DNA of 23,465 nt from an uncultured Bacteroides sp. (GTDB taxonomy: Bacteria; Bacteroidota; Bacteroidia; Bacteroidales; Bacteroidaceae): the NCBI GenBank assembly GCA_900546355.1, contig URCM01000045.1, forward strand, positions 1 to 23,465, read 5' to 3'. The notes under the pieces were generated by a model. That model saw only the letters and a program-made list of their open reading frames with translations. It ran no database searches and was not told the origin of the DNA. The translations under genes and the position numbers were made by a program. Within the stretch, counting starts at the first letter, position 1; each line of letters begins with the position of its first letter. Shown piece after piece: positions 6,994 to 14,513 of the stretch.

Positions 6994-9882
6994 TCATCTC
7001 GGGCATAAGAATCCCAAGATGCTTTGCATCAGGCGGGCACGGGCGTTTTCTTCACGGATGCACTCGAAGGGGAAACCGAGGGTGAGCGCACGGTAGGTGC
7101 CCGGATAGGCCACGGCGGCACCGGCGTTCGTGTCCGCATAGAGATAGGCGGTGAAGGCTCCGGCTACGGGCGTCAGGCTTTCGGGCGAGGGTACGGCATA
7201 GGTCCCGGCATCGGCACGGCGGGCGATGCGGAAACGGAGGGCGGTGCCGTAGACTTCATCGGCGGACGAATGGCGCAGGCTGCCTCCATACGTACAGTGC
7301 AGGACGTTGCGCAGGAAGGTTTCGCTTCCCGTGCGGCTTCCGGTGTACGTGCCGCTTACCAGAAGGTTGCCTCCCGCCTCGCAATATGCCGTGAGGGCAC
7401 GTTCCGCCGCAGGGCTGAGCGGGCGGTCTTCGGCACCCCGGATAAGGTCGACGATGGGGTATGGGGTGAGGTCGGTCGAGCCGGTCTCAAGAGTTTCGGC
7501 ACTGCACGATACGAACGACCAGCCTCCTGCTTGCTGGATGGCTTTACCGTGGATGAAAGGATAGTCGAAAGTGTTTCCGGCGATGCGTTTGCCCTCCAGT
7601 TCGCTTCCGCTGTAACCCAGCCCGCCTTCGGTCTCGACGCCGATGCGCGAGCGGTCGAAGCTTTGCTGGTATCCGCAGAAGGCGGTTGTGCCGAGGTAGG
7701 GGATGCCCGGATCGGAATAGAGGTCGAAGCCTTGGCGCGTATCGGTCTCTATGGCGGCAGGTGCGGAAGTGCGGCGGAACCCGTTCACGATGAGCACGGT
7801 GCCGCGGCTATGTTTCGCCCGGTAGGCCGCAAGCGTTTCGGAAGGAAAGCTTTCTCCGCCCCGGTTGACCGCCGTCACGCGGAAGCTGTAGACGATGCCT
7901 GGTTCGGCCCGGAAGGTATAATGAGGTTCGCGCACGTAGGTGCCGTTGTCGAATCCTCCTCGTCCCACACGGGTATAGACTACGTATCCTTCTGCACGTG
8001 CGGTAGGTTCGAGCGGGTCTTCGGCGGGAGTCCAGCGCAACCGGAAGGTGTTCTCTTGCTTGCCTTCATCGATGGCGAAGTGGGTGACGGGCAGGGGCTG
8101 GACGGTATATCGCTCGTCATGCATCGTGGCGAGGTATTTCAGCATCGTTTTATAGACCGAGCGGGCAACGGTGAACTTGAACGCAGGGTCGTACCCCATC
8201 TTCAGGTCGGCGAAGTTCTGGTGTGAGAGGGTTTCCAGTATCACCGAAGGCACGGCGGGCAGGCGTGTCTCGCTGTAGTTGCGGTTCCACATCCCGCGGC
8301 GTGTCCAGCGGATGCCGAAGCGGGAGCTGATGTCGCGTTGCAGCCCTGTGAGGAGCATGTCGGCAAGGTCGCGCGAGGCGTAGCGTGAGATGCCGCTTGC
8401 CAGCTTCCCGTCGTTGAACCGTGTGGTGTAGATGCCCAGCGAGCCGACGAAGGTGTCGTCTGCCTTGAATCCGGCATCGCTGTGCAGGGCAAAGCTCAGT
8501 TCGAAAGGAATGCCCAGCCCTTTTTCGTGCGGGTTGAACACCGAGCCTCCGCTTAGGTGGTTGAGCATGAGCGAGCGGGTGTTTATGTCGTCGTTGTAGT
8601 CGTTCTCGCCTTCGCTCTTGCTATAGACGGAGTAGGGCATGCCTGCCCATTGCGCCCAGTAGCGTGCCCCTTCCGCCCATCGGGGCATGCCGCTGACGTG
8701 CCCTCCGCGGGCGATGTTGCCCATGCCGCCTCCGAAGCGTACGGCATCGGCGCACACCACACCGTCTTGCGCGCTTTCGTTGCTGAGCACCACCATGCCG
8801 TAATCGTTCATTCCGGCATCGAACTCGAAGGTGCCTAAGTAGGTCCATGTGCCGCCTCCGATGCGCTGGTTGACACGGAACTCGGTCACTCCTCCGTTAT
8901 GGAACACCAGGTATTTGGCATCGGTCACGCTTTCGGGAAGTGATTGGTAACTCACGTACACGGCGTAACGTCCTTTCTCGGGGATGCGGGGAATCCATTC
9001 GGCAAAGGCTTTTTCGGGTTTCTTGTGGGTAGGGATGAAGCGTGCGGTTCCGTCGCGGAAAGGGTTTTGTCCGTCGGTGTAGGTCGTTTGCTTTTGTGCG
9101 AATCCGGGCGTAGGGGCGTCTTGCCACACGCATTTCCGTTTGTAGTTGACTTCCAGGTAACGGCTTCCGGGCGTGCAGGTATTGTTGTCTACGATGACTT
9201 CGTGCGTCTGCTCGTCCCGTTCGCGGGGCGTGAACACCACGGCTCCTGCGTTCTCCAGCATCGGGATGAGGTAGGGGACTACGATGGAACGCGTGTAGAG
9301 GTCTTCGCAGGTGCCGAAGAGGCGGGGGCGTTGCCAGCGCCATTCGCCGGTCTTGTTCTGGTAGAACCTGCCGTGGCTTTGCCACAGGGCGATATGCCGT
9401 CCTTCCAGTCCTTGCGTGACGCGGAAGGGGCGTGACAGGTTTTCGGTCCATGCGTCACCCTTGTAGCTGATGTCTTCGTAGAGGCGGCTCTTGTCTTTGG
9501 TTTTTCCCCGATAGGCGTTCGGGATGAGGTTCTCGATGGGCTGCCCGTCGGCGTAGAGGGTGACGCGGTAGTAATTTACCGGTCCCGGAAGCGATTGCGT
9601 GAGGGTACGGTAGATGGCTTTTACATTCGCTTCGGTGAAGGGCTGGTATCCGAAGGCATCGTTGGCATACACGTGCAAGGTTTTCTTCTGGTGGTCGATG
9701 TCGAACCTCTCCAGTGCGCACGTACCGATTTCGGCATAACCGGTCTGGTAACCCGTAAAGAAGTTTTCCAGCCGTTCTTCCACGTTCTTTTCGAGGCTCT
9801 GCGCCGGAGCATGCAGGGTAAAGAGGCAAAGAAGGAGTATGAATCCGAGGCGTTTTATGTAAGTTGGATAACTGTTCATCAT
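6994..9882 (-). CDS. Secreted amidase-like protein with inserted golvesin/xanthan-lyase domain
   Basis: This 962-residue protein has a signal peptide (residues 1 to about 28, hydrophobic FILLLCLF, cleavage near APAQS). Two distant blocks resemble an N-acetylmuramoyl-L-alanine amidase (Amidase_3) fold. Block one spans residues 163-220 (IALWQSHG, then YTRSIVVPYLIPMLENAGAVVFTPRERD). Block two spans about 437-585 (SFALHSDAG and PSVILETLSHQN). Candidate zinc and catalytic residues are His170, Glu193, His467 and Glu550. Between them, residues about 290-385 look like the golvesin C-terminal-like domain seen in proteins labelled 'xanthan lyase'. Residues about 597-690 resemble fibronectin type III. 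Residues 693-960 form a Rossmann-like module resembling class I glutamine amidotransferase folds. An exported cell-wall or polysaccharide hydrolase is likely; the substrate is unknown. Its coding sequence looks richer in G+C than its neighbours. Confidence 0.8.
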   Translation of the reverse strand: MMNSYPTYIKRLGFILLLCLFTLHAPAQSLEKNVEERLENFFTGYQTGYAEIGTCALERFDIDHQKKTLHVYANDAFGYQPFTEANVKAIYRTLTQSLPGPVNYYRVTLYADGQPIENLIPNAYRGKTKDKSRLYEDISYKGDAWTENLSRPFRVTQGLEGRHIALWQSHGRFYQNKTGEWRWQRPRLFGTCEDLYTRSIVVPYLIPMLENAGAVVFTPRERDEQTHEVIVDNNTCTPGSRYLEVNYKRKCVWQDAPTPGFAQKQTTYTDGQNPFRDGTARFIPTHKKPEKAFAEWIPRIPEKGRYAVYVSYQSLPESVTDAKYLVFHNGGVTEFRVNQRIGGGTWTYLGTFEFDAGMNDYGMVVLSNESAQDGVVCADAVRFGGGMGNIARGGHVSGMPRWAEGARYWAQWAGMPYSVYSKSEGENDYNDDINTRSLMLNHLSGGSVFNPHEKGLGIPFELSFALHSDAGFKADDTFVGSLGIYTTRFNDGKLASGISRYASRDLADMLLTGLQRDISSRFGIRWTRRGMWNRNYSETRLPAVPSVILETLSHQNFADLKMGYDPAFKFTVARSVYKTMLKYLATMHDERYTVQPLPVTHFAIDEGKQENTFRLRWTPAEDPLEPTARAEGYVVYTRVGRGGFDNGTYVREPHYTFRAEPGIVYSFRVTAVNRGGESFPSETLAAYRAKHSRGTVLIVNGFRRTSAPAAIETDTRQGFDLYSDPGIPYLGTTAFCGYQQSFDRSRIGVETEGGLGYSGSELEGKRIAGNTFDYPFIHGKAIQQAGGWSFVSCSAETLETGSTDLTPYPIVDLIRGAEDRPLSPAAERALTAYCEAGGNLLVSGTYTGSRTGSETFLRNVLHCTYGGSLRHSSADEVYGTALRFRIARRADAGTYAVPSPESLTPVAGAFTAYLYADTNAGAAVAYPGTYRALTLGFPFECIREENARARLMQSILGFLCPR

Positions 9883-9940
9883 TCGTCTATGGGATGTTTT
9901 TGGGTTTTCTAATCACGTCGTTTCCTTTATCGAAAGCAGG

Positions 9941-9998
9941 GACGCGGGGGCGCAGGGGGATAAATAAAAGAGATAATTAAACTCCGTGCCTCCGTGTC
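9941..9998. repeat. GC-rich inverted repeat in the 5' untranslated region
   Basis: Bases 9941-9957 and 9982-9998 can form a 17-position stem with 12 Watson-Crick pairs, four G-U pairs (as read on the plus strand) and one mismatch, around a 24-base AT-rich loop. The right arm, CTCCGTGCCTCCGTGTC, is in the same style as the hairpin at 15982-16038. No T-run follows on either strand. If the promoter at 10017-10047 is used, the hairpin lies within the leader of the amidase-like gene's mRNA. Confidence 0.55.
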
Positions 9999-10016
9999 TC
10001 TGTGCTCGAACTATCG

Positions 10017-10047
10017 CAAAGGTACGGCATTCTTTTCACATGGCAAT
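10017..10047 (-). promoter_or_regulatory. Probable promoter of the amidase-like gene
   Basis: On the minus strand ATTG (10047-10044, three of four matches to TTTG) and TACCTTTG (10024-10017, full match to TAnnTTTG) are 19 bases apart. Transcription would begin near 10010 and give a leader of about 128 bases that contains the GC-rich hairpin. Confidence 0.6.
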
Positions 10048-10276
10048 GGGTTTGAAACGGGGCGGGCGTAAAATCTGTTAATGGATTTTGTTTTTATGGA
10101 TTCCGCAATTGGCCAACGTAGGGTTATGGGTAAGATGCGGGCATCCATAAAAGCCCGGCGGAGGCTCCTGCCTGCCCGGCGAGGCGCAGCTATATCCGCC
10201 GGCATACGCATATACATGCGTCCCGCATCCATTATAGTTGCATCGGGGAGCGTGCGTCAGGATTACGGGACTTACG

Positions 10277-10297
10277 GTTACAATCCTTACAATTACC
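10277..10297. repeat. Copy 1 of the TTACAATCCTTACAATTAC repeat
   Basis: GTTACAATCCTTACAATTACC matches copy 3 (10482-10503) almost base for base in the same orientation, and is inverted relative to copy 2 (10420-10451). The function is unknown. Confidence 0.6.
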
Positions 10298-10342
10298 GTT
10301 TATGAAACGGCGGAAAGAAGAAGGAAGAATTACATAATATAC

Positions 10343-10376
10343 TATATATATAAATATATATATATTTATATATATA
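10343..10376. repeat. 34-base perfect AT palindrome
   Basis: The sequence is made only of A and T, mainly alternating TA. It reads identically on both strands from 10343 to 10376, with an AAA and a TTT placed symmetrically about 10359.5. It lies between copy 1 and copy 2 of the local repeat. Confidence 0.85.
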
Positions 10377-10419
10377 ACTTTTATACGTACGTTCACCTCG
10401 CCCCAATCATGAAAACGGG

Positions 10420-10503
10420 TAATTGTAATCGTAAGGATTGTAACTGTAACTTTTTTCCTCGAAAGAAACTTGATAATTACAATTACAATCCTTACAATTA
10501 CAT
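10420..10503. repeat. Large imperfect inverted repeat (repeat copies 2 and 3)
   Basis: The left arm (from about 10420 to 10451) contains GTAAGGATTGTAACTGTAA and the right arm (about 10476-10503) contains the complement. Aligned, about 25 base pairs match with two mismatches, around a loop of about 25 bases. Each arm is built from repeated TTAC/GTAA units. This could fold into a long cruciform or RNA hairpin. No protein-binding site or element family is recognised. Confidence 0.75.
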
Positions 10504-10507
10504 TTTT

Positions 10508-10577
10508 CGGTCACGCCCCGATTTGCAATCCGAATCCGTTTGCCGATGATACAGGGACCGCGGATCCGGCGTGACCG
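10508..10577. repeat. 10-base inverted repeat downstream of the acyltransferase
   Basis: CGGTCACGCC at 10508-10517 and GGCGTGACCG at 10568-10577 are exact complements 50 bases apart. The second arm overlaps a small stem of its own, ATCCGG/CCGGAT at 10564-10580. Lying just after the acyltransferase stop codon, it may help end that transcript, but no T-run is seen. Confidence 0.5.
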
Positions 10578-10605
10578 GATAAGCGGCACATATAATATTC
10601 ACTAA

Positions 10606-11160
10606 TCAGCATTCTCCCACGTCGAACCGTTCGGGGTGTTTGCCCTTGAACGGTTTGAAGTAGAGCTTGATTTCTCGCATATCCCGTTCGATGTCTCCGC
10701 TGGCGTGCAGGTATTTTTCGGCACGGATGCATTTCTTTTCGTAATCGATGCCCACCAGCACGATGGGGATTTCCGCCCCCTGGGCGATGTAGTAGAATCC
10801 CCGTTTCCAGTTCGGATTGGGCGAGCGGGTGCCTTCGGGCGTGATGGCAAGATGAAATTTCCGGCTTTTCTTCGCCTGGAGGATGATTTGGTCGACCAGC
10901 GAGGTGTGTTTGTCGCGGTGCACGGGGATGCCTCCCATCCACCGGAACAGGATGCCTAAGGGGAAAAAGAACCATTCCTTCTTCATCATGAACCCCGACT
11001 CGCGCCCGATGGCGGAGATAAAGAGCTTTCCGATGAAGAGGTCCCAGTTGGTGGTGTGCGGTGCGGCACAGAAGATGCATTTGTCGAAGTCGGGGACCGC
11101 GACGTGCGCTTTCCAGCCTAATACCTTATAATAAATGAAGCGGCAAACGGCTTGTTTCAT
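10606..11160 (-). CDS. Lysophospholipid acyltransferase family protein
   Basis: The 184-residue protein belongs to the PlsC/LPLAT superfamily, whose members move an acyl chain onto glycerophosphate-type lipids at the inner membrane. The catalytic HX4D motif is present as HTTNWD (His35, Asp40). The second block is GGIPVHRD at 76-83, and the phosphate-binding block is TPEGTRS at 107-113. It is shorter than PlsC of E. coli (245 residues) and lacks obvious long membrane helices, as in the small family members often found in Bacteroidetes. The exact acceptor lipid cannot be told from sequence. Its start codon overlaps the stop codon of the upstream gene in an ATGA, which points to translational coupling. 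Confidence 0.88.
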   Translation of the reverse strand: MKQAVCRFIYYKVLGWKAHVAVPDFDKCIFCAAPHTTNWDLFIGKLFISAIGRESGFMMKKEWFFFPLGILFRWMGGIPVHRDKHTSLVDQIILQAKKSRKFHLAITPEGTRSPNPNWKRGFYYIAQGAEIPIVLVGIDYEKKCIRAEKYLHASGDIERDMREIKLYFKPFKGKHPERFDVGEC

Positions 11161-11441
11161 GCTTGCTTTTGGTCGGCTAATTCGTCTATCTTGTTGAATA
11201 TCGAGTCGATTCCTTTGGCATAATCTTCTTTCAGTTTTTTATAGAAACCTTTTACGTTGCCTGTTTCCGTATGGCTGACGCGGCACACGGCATCCTGGTG
11301 AAGGTCGATAAGGTCGGCCAGAAGCTGGTTGTATGCCGGGCGTTTTTCTTCGCTGGCACGGCCGATTTCCCACAAGATGAACCCTGTGACAGACCCAGAT
11401 GTATACTTGATGAATTTCTTTAAGTCTCTTCTCTTTGCCAT
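11157..11441 (-). CDS. Small conserved-type hypothetical protein
   Basis: I do not recognise a function for this 94-residue protein. It starts with a basic stretch (MAKRRDLKKFIKY), followed by a short Gly/Ser-containing segment (TSGSVTGFILWEIG). The remaining roughly 60 residues are predicted helical and charged, ending in a Glu/Asp/Lys-rich tail. There is no clear signal peptide or membrane helix. It overlaps the downstream acyltransferase by four bases (ATGA), which supports it as a real coupled gene and suggests a shared role. The 215 bases upstream separate it from the divergent phosphofructokinase gene. Confidence 0.75.
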   Translation of the reverse strand: MAKRRDLKKFIKYTSGSVTGFILWEIGRASEEKRPAYNQLLADLIDLHQDAVCRVSHTETGNVKGFYKKLKEDYAKGIDSIFNKIDELADQKQA

Positions 11442-11656
11442 AATCGTAGATGTTTTAAGTTAAAAAATGAGGTTGATTGTGGGGTAAAGATAAGGATTTT
11501 GGTTGGAATAACCGCTTTTGCTTGCGAAAAAAACTTTTAAAATCTGTTTTGTATGATTTTTTATGGCAGACCTTTTTGAGATTCCAAAAAAAAAAACGAA
11601 ATTTGCGAGAAAGAAAAGACGTGAAACGATATACACCTTTTTAAAATAAAACAATT

Positions 11657-13300
11657 ATGACGAAAAGTGCATTACAAATTGCGAGAGCCGCTTATCAGCC
11701 CAAATTGCCTAAGGCATTGAAAGGCGGCGTAAAGGTAGTGGAAGGAGAACCTACTCAGTCAGTAGCCGACCAGGAAGAAATCAAGAAATTGTTCCCGAAC
11801 ACATACGGCATGCCGTTGCTGAAGTTCGAGCCGGGAGAAACTAAGGAATATGCCCCGATGAACGTGGGCGTTATTCTTTCGGGCGGCCAGGCTCCGGGCG
11901 GACACAATGTGATTTCGGGCTTGTTCGACGGTATCAAGAAGATGAATCCTGCCAACAAGCTGTATGGGTTTATCCTGGGTCCCGGCGGACTGGTTGACCA
12001 CAAGTATATGGAACTGACCGCTGATATCATCGACGAATACCGCAACACGGGCGGCTTCGACATCATCGGTTCGGGACGTACGAAACTGGAGAAAGAAGAC
12101 CAGTTCGAAAAAGGATATGAAATATTAAAAGAGCTGGGCATCAAGGCGCTGGTCATTATCGGCGGTGACGACTCGAATACTAACGCTTGCGTATTGGCCG
12201 AATATTATGCCGCCAAGAACTACGGCATCCAGGTAATCGGTTGCCCGAAGACCATCGACGGTGACTTGAAGAACGAAATGATTGAGACTTCGTTCGGCTT
12301 CGACACCGCTTGCAAGACTTACTCGGAAATAATCGGTAACATCGAGCGCGATTGCAACTCGGCGCGCAAGTACTGGCACTTCATCAAGCTGATGGGACGT
12401 TCGGCTTCGCACATCGCGTTGGAATGCGCTTTGCAGACCCAGCCGAACATCTGCCTGATTTCGGAAGAAGTAGAAGCCAAGAACATGTCGCTGGACGATA
12501 TCGTGACTTATATCGCCAATGCGGTAGCCGCACGTGCCGCTGAAGGCAACAACTTCGGTACGGTATTGGTTCCGGAAGGCCTGATTGAGTTCATCCCGGC
12601 TATGAAGAAGCTGATTGCGGAACTGAACGATTTCCTGGCTGTACATGCCGAAGAATATGCCGCTATCGAGCCTAACAAGCAACGCGAATACATCATCGGT
12701 AACCTGTCGGAAGAAAACGCCGGCGTTTACGCTTCTCTGCCCGAAGGCGTGGCTCGCCAGCTGACACTGGACCGCGACCCGCACGGAAACGTACAGGTGT
12801 CGCTCATCGAGACCGAAAAGCTGTTGTCGGAAATGGTAGGCAAGAAGCTGGCCGCATGGAAGGAGGAAGGCAAGTTTACAGGAAAATTCGCGGCACAACA
12901 CCACTTCTTCGGATACGAAGGACGTTGCGCCGCTCCGTCGAACTTCGATGCGGACTATTGCTATTCGTTGGGTTATACCGCAGCCGTATTGATGGCAAAC
13001 GGAAAGACTGGCTATATGTCATCGGTACGCAACCTGACCGCTCCTGCAGAAGAATGGATTGCGGGCGGTGTGCCCATCACGATGATGATGAACATGGAAC
13101 GCCGTCACGGGGAAATGAAACCGGTTATCCAGAAAGCGTTGGTAAAACTGGATGGGGCACCGTTCAAGGCATTCGCCGCCGTGCGTGACACGTGGGCAAA
13201 AGAAACCGCATACGTTTATCCGGGCCCGATTCAGTACTTCGGCCCGACGGAAGTATGCGACCAGCCTACCAAGACGTTGCAACTGGAACACCAAAAGTAA
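11657..13300 (+). CDS. pfp: Pyrophosphate-dependent 6-phosphofructokinase
   Basis: The enzyme reversibly phosphorylates fructose 6-phosphate at carbon 1 using pyrophosphate instead of ATP, in cytosolic glycolysis and gluconeogenesis. The 547-residue length is that of the long, plant-like PPi-PFK clade. The phosphate-binding loops are GGQAPGGHN at 76-84 and GGDDSNTN at 169-176. The catalytic loop is PKTIDGDL at 197-204, and MGRSASH at 246-252 binds the sugar phosphate. Asp172 (second Asp of GGDD) and Lys198 are the residues that mark pyrophosphate use; ATP enzymes usually have Gly at both. The gene stands alone: it is divergent from the small hypothetical gene and closed by a strong hairpin at 13333-13376. 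Its codon use looks like that of a highly expressed gene. Confidence 0.96.
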   Translation: MTKSALQIARAAYQPKLPKALKGGVKVVEGEPTQSVADQEEIKKLFPNTYGMPLLKFEPGETKEYAPMNVGVILSGGQAPGGHNVISGLFDGIKKMNPANKLYGFILGPGGLVDHKYMELTADIIDEYRNTGGFDIIGSGRTKLEKEDQFEKGYEILKELGIKALVIIGGDDSNTNACVLAEYYAAKNYGIQVIGCPKTIDGDLKNEMIETSFGFDTACKTYSEIIGNIERDCNSARKYWHFIKLMGRSASHIALECALQTQPNICLISEEVEAKNMSLDDIVTYIANAVAARAAEGNNFGTVLVPEGLIEFIPAMKKLIAELNDFLAVHAEEYAAIEPNKQREYIIGNLSEENAGVYASLPEGVARQLTLDRDPHGNVQVSLIETEKLLSEMVGKKLAAWKEEGKFTGKFAAQHHFFGYEGRCAAPSNFDADYCYSLGYTAAVLMANGKTGYMSSVRNLTAPAEEWIAGGVPITMMMNMERRHGEMKPVIQKALVKLDGAPFKAFAAVRDTWAKETAYVYPGPIQYFGPTEVCDQPTKTLQLEHQK

Positions 13301-13332
13301 CCGGATAATGGTTCGGTGACTTTGTGGATATG

Positions 13333-13380
13333 AATGTCATTTCGGGCAAGTGGAATCCATTGCCTGAAATGACATTTCTT
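13333..13380 (+). terminator. Terminator of the phosphofructokinase gene
   Basis: Bases 13333-13349 and 13360-13376 form a 17-base-pair stem with a single G-U pair and a ten-base loop. A short, T-rich but interrupted tail follows (TCTTTG). It begins 32 bases after the pfp stop codon and before the next gene. Confidence 0.85.
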
Positions 13381-13412
13381 TGAATAAAAGATTATTAACC
13401 GATACGATAATT

Positions 13413-14351
13413 ATGGCACAAGAATCGCCCTTGACACCTGTAAACAAGCCGCGCCGGAGTTCTTCGGGAAGGGGGAAGAAGCCTTCTTCGCCACGGCGTA
13501 CAAGTGGGGCTGGCAGGAAGAGAAAGCCCACGGGAAAGAAAGGCAGGCGCGGGAAGAAACGCGTCTGGGACATGCCGGGCTGGATGCGGTATGTGGCGAT
13601 GGGGGGCATAGCCGCCTTGTTCGTTATCGGTTTCTATTATTTCTTCATCCGTCCGTATGCCTATCGCTGGAAGCCTTGCTATGGCACGAAAGCGTACGGC
13701 GTATGCCTTCCGGCAGGGTATTCCATCCACGGGTTCGATATTTCCCATCACCAGGGGGACATCGACTGGGAAGAGCTCCGGAAGACCCAGGACGCTCCGT
13801 TCCCCGTCCGTTTCGTCTTTATGAAAGCCTCGGAAGGAGGAGATTTCAGCGACACTACTTTCACGCGTAATTTCGACCTTGCACGCCGGCATGGGTTTAT
13901 CCGCGGGGCGTATCATTTCTTCAATCCCAAGACCGACGCGGCGCGCCAGGCGGCGTTCTTTATCCGTTCGGTCAAACTCGAACCGGGCGACCTCCCTCCG
14001 GTGCTCGATATTGAGAAGGTGGGCGATGACGAAAGGGAGCTTCGGAAAGGGGTGAAGACGTGGCTTCGCCTGATAGAGCGGCATTATCACGTAAAGCCCA
14101 TTCTTTATGCTTCGTATAAGTTCAAGGAACGTTACCTGAACGATTCGATATTTGATACGTATCCTTATTGGATAGCCCATTATTACGTGGATTCGGTGCG
14201 CTATGAGGGTGAATGGAAGTTCTGGCAACATACCGATGGAGGCACATTGCCCGGCATCCGTGAGCAGGTGGATCTGAACGTCTTCAACGGGACGCTGGAT
14301 GAATTGAAGCGTATGACCATCCTGCCCGATTCGGCTTTTCATAAATCGTAA
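13413..14351 (+). CDS. Membrane-anchored GH25 muramidase (lysozyme-like)
   Basis: The product has 312 residues when started at the ATG at 13413. A TTG start at 13380 is possible but overlaps the pfp terminator stem-loop tail. Residues 1-55 are a strongly basic Ser/Lys/Arg-rich cytoplasmic tail, and residues about 59-80 form one membrane helix. The periplasmic remainder is a glycoside hydrolase family 25 domain, which cuts the N-acetylmuramic acid beta-1,4 bond of peptidoglycan. Visible catalytic-type residues are Asp109 (HGFDIS), Glu141 (KASEG) and the Asp199-x-Glu201 pair (VLDIE). FWQHTDGG with VDLNVFNG at the C-terminus is typical of the family. It probably works in cell-wall remodelling. 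No partner gene is adjacent, and it is separated from pfp by a terminator. Confidence 0.9.
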   Translation: MAQESPLTPVNKPRRSSSGRGKKPSSPRRTSGAGRKRKPTGKKGRRGKKRVWDMPGWMRYVAMGGIAALFVIGFYYFFIRPYAYRWKPCYGTKAYGVCLPAGYSIHGFDISHHQGDIDWEELRKTQDAPFPVRFVFMKASEGGDFSDTTFTRNFDLARRHGFIRGAYHFFNPKTDAARQAAFFIRSVKLEPGDLPPVLDIEKVGDDERELRKGVKTWLRLIERHYHVKPILYASYKFKERYLNDSIFDTYPYWIAHYYVDSVRYEGEWKFWQHTDGGTLPGIREQVDLNVFNGTLDELKRMTILPDSAFHKS

Positions 14352-14370
14352 GCGTTTTTGCCCGAAAGCA

Positions 14371-14401
14371 TTTGGGTAATCCGGCGTTTTCCTTATCTTT
14401 G
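14371..14401 (+). promoter_or_regulatory. Promoter upstream of yccF
   Basis: TTTG at 14371-14374 and TATCTTTG at 14394-14401 are separated by 19 bases, a full match to the Bacteroidetes -33/-7 consensus. The transcript should start near 14406, directly ahead of the toxin-tail reading frame and the yccF gene. Confidence 0.8.
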
Positions 14402-14418
14402 TAACCTTAATCATAAAA

Positions 14419-14505
14419 TTGATTGCCATATACGATAAGGCAGACCGTGAGAACATCACGGATGCCGAGTTGCTGGATATCCTCCGCAGGAACGGAATTG
14501 AATGA
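14419..14505 (+). pseudogene. Remnant of a RelE/ParE-family toxin gene (C-terminal tail)
   Basis: The frame has no ATG; it can be read from a TTG at 14419 and gives 28 residues containing IAIYDKADRENITDAELLDI. This closely resembles the last residues of RelE-like toxins of Bacteroidetes, which end in the pattern IYDKSEKE-x-(I/L)-(S/T)-D-x-EL. Nothing upstream in any frame encodes the rest of a toxin, and no antitoxin is seen. It appears to be what is left after loss of the 5' part. It sits between a consensus promoter and yccF, with eight bases to the yccF start. A real small protein using TTG as start is the alternative. The family match is from memory of family features, not from a search. 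Confidence 0.5.
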
Positions 14506-14513
14506 TATGATTT

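Larger units (their letters stand above)
9883..10605. other. Non-coding region rich in repeats
   Basis: No credible gene is seen in these 723 bases: the open frames are short, low-complexity or shadows. The stretch holds the 5' untranslated region and promoter of the secreted amidase-like gene (to 10047), a GC-rich hairpin (9941-9998), and a GC-rich patch of short partial repeats (about 10130-10255). It also holds three copies of a TTACAATCCTTACAATTAC-like repeat, a 34-base AT palindrome, and a 10-base inverted repeat close to the end of the acyltransferase gene. It may be a decayed element or a site of structured RNA. I cannot assign it to a known family. Confidence 0.7.

Noticed and set aside
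7024..8226. 400-residue plus-strand open frame opposite the amidase-like gene
   Set aside because: Shadow of a GC-rich gene; composition is Gly/Ala/Arg-rich and lacks any domain, while the minus-strand protein has a signal peptide and several domains.
10081..10549. Overlapping short plus-strand frames in the repeat region
   Set aside because: They run through GC patches, the AT palindrome and the TTAC repeats, giving low-complexity Tyr/Ile/Asn-rich peptides; no sign of coding.
11442..11656. Promoter for the phosphofructokinase gene or the small hypothetical gene
   Set aside because: Only partial matches such as TATCTTTA on the minus strand were found, with no -33 partner; a promoter must exist but I cannot place it.
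12125..12904. 259-residue minus-strand frame inside the phosphofructokinase gene
   Set aside because: Shadow of a highly expressed conserved gene with intact motifs on the plus strand.
14352..14376. Terminator after the GH25 gene
   Set aside because: CCCGAAA and TTTGGG could pair only with a bulge and a three-base loop, there is no T-run, and the TTTG is better explained as the -33 box of the next promoter.
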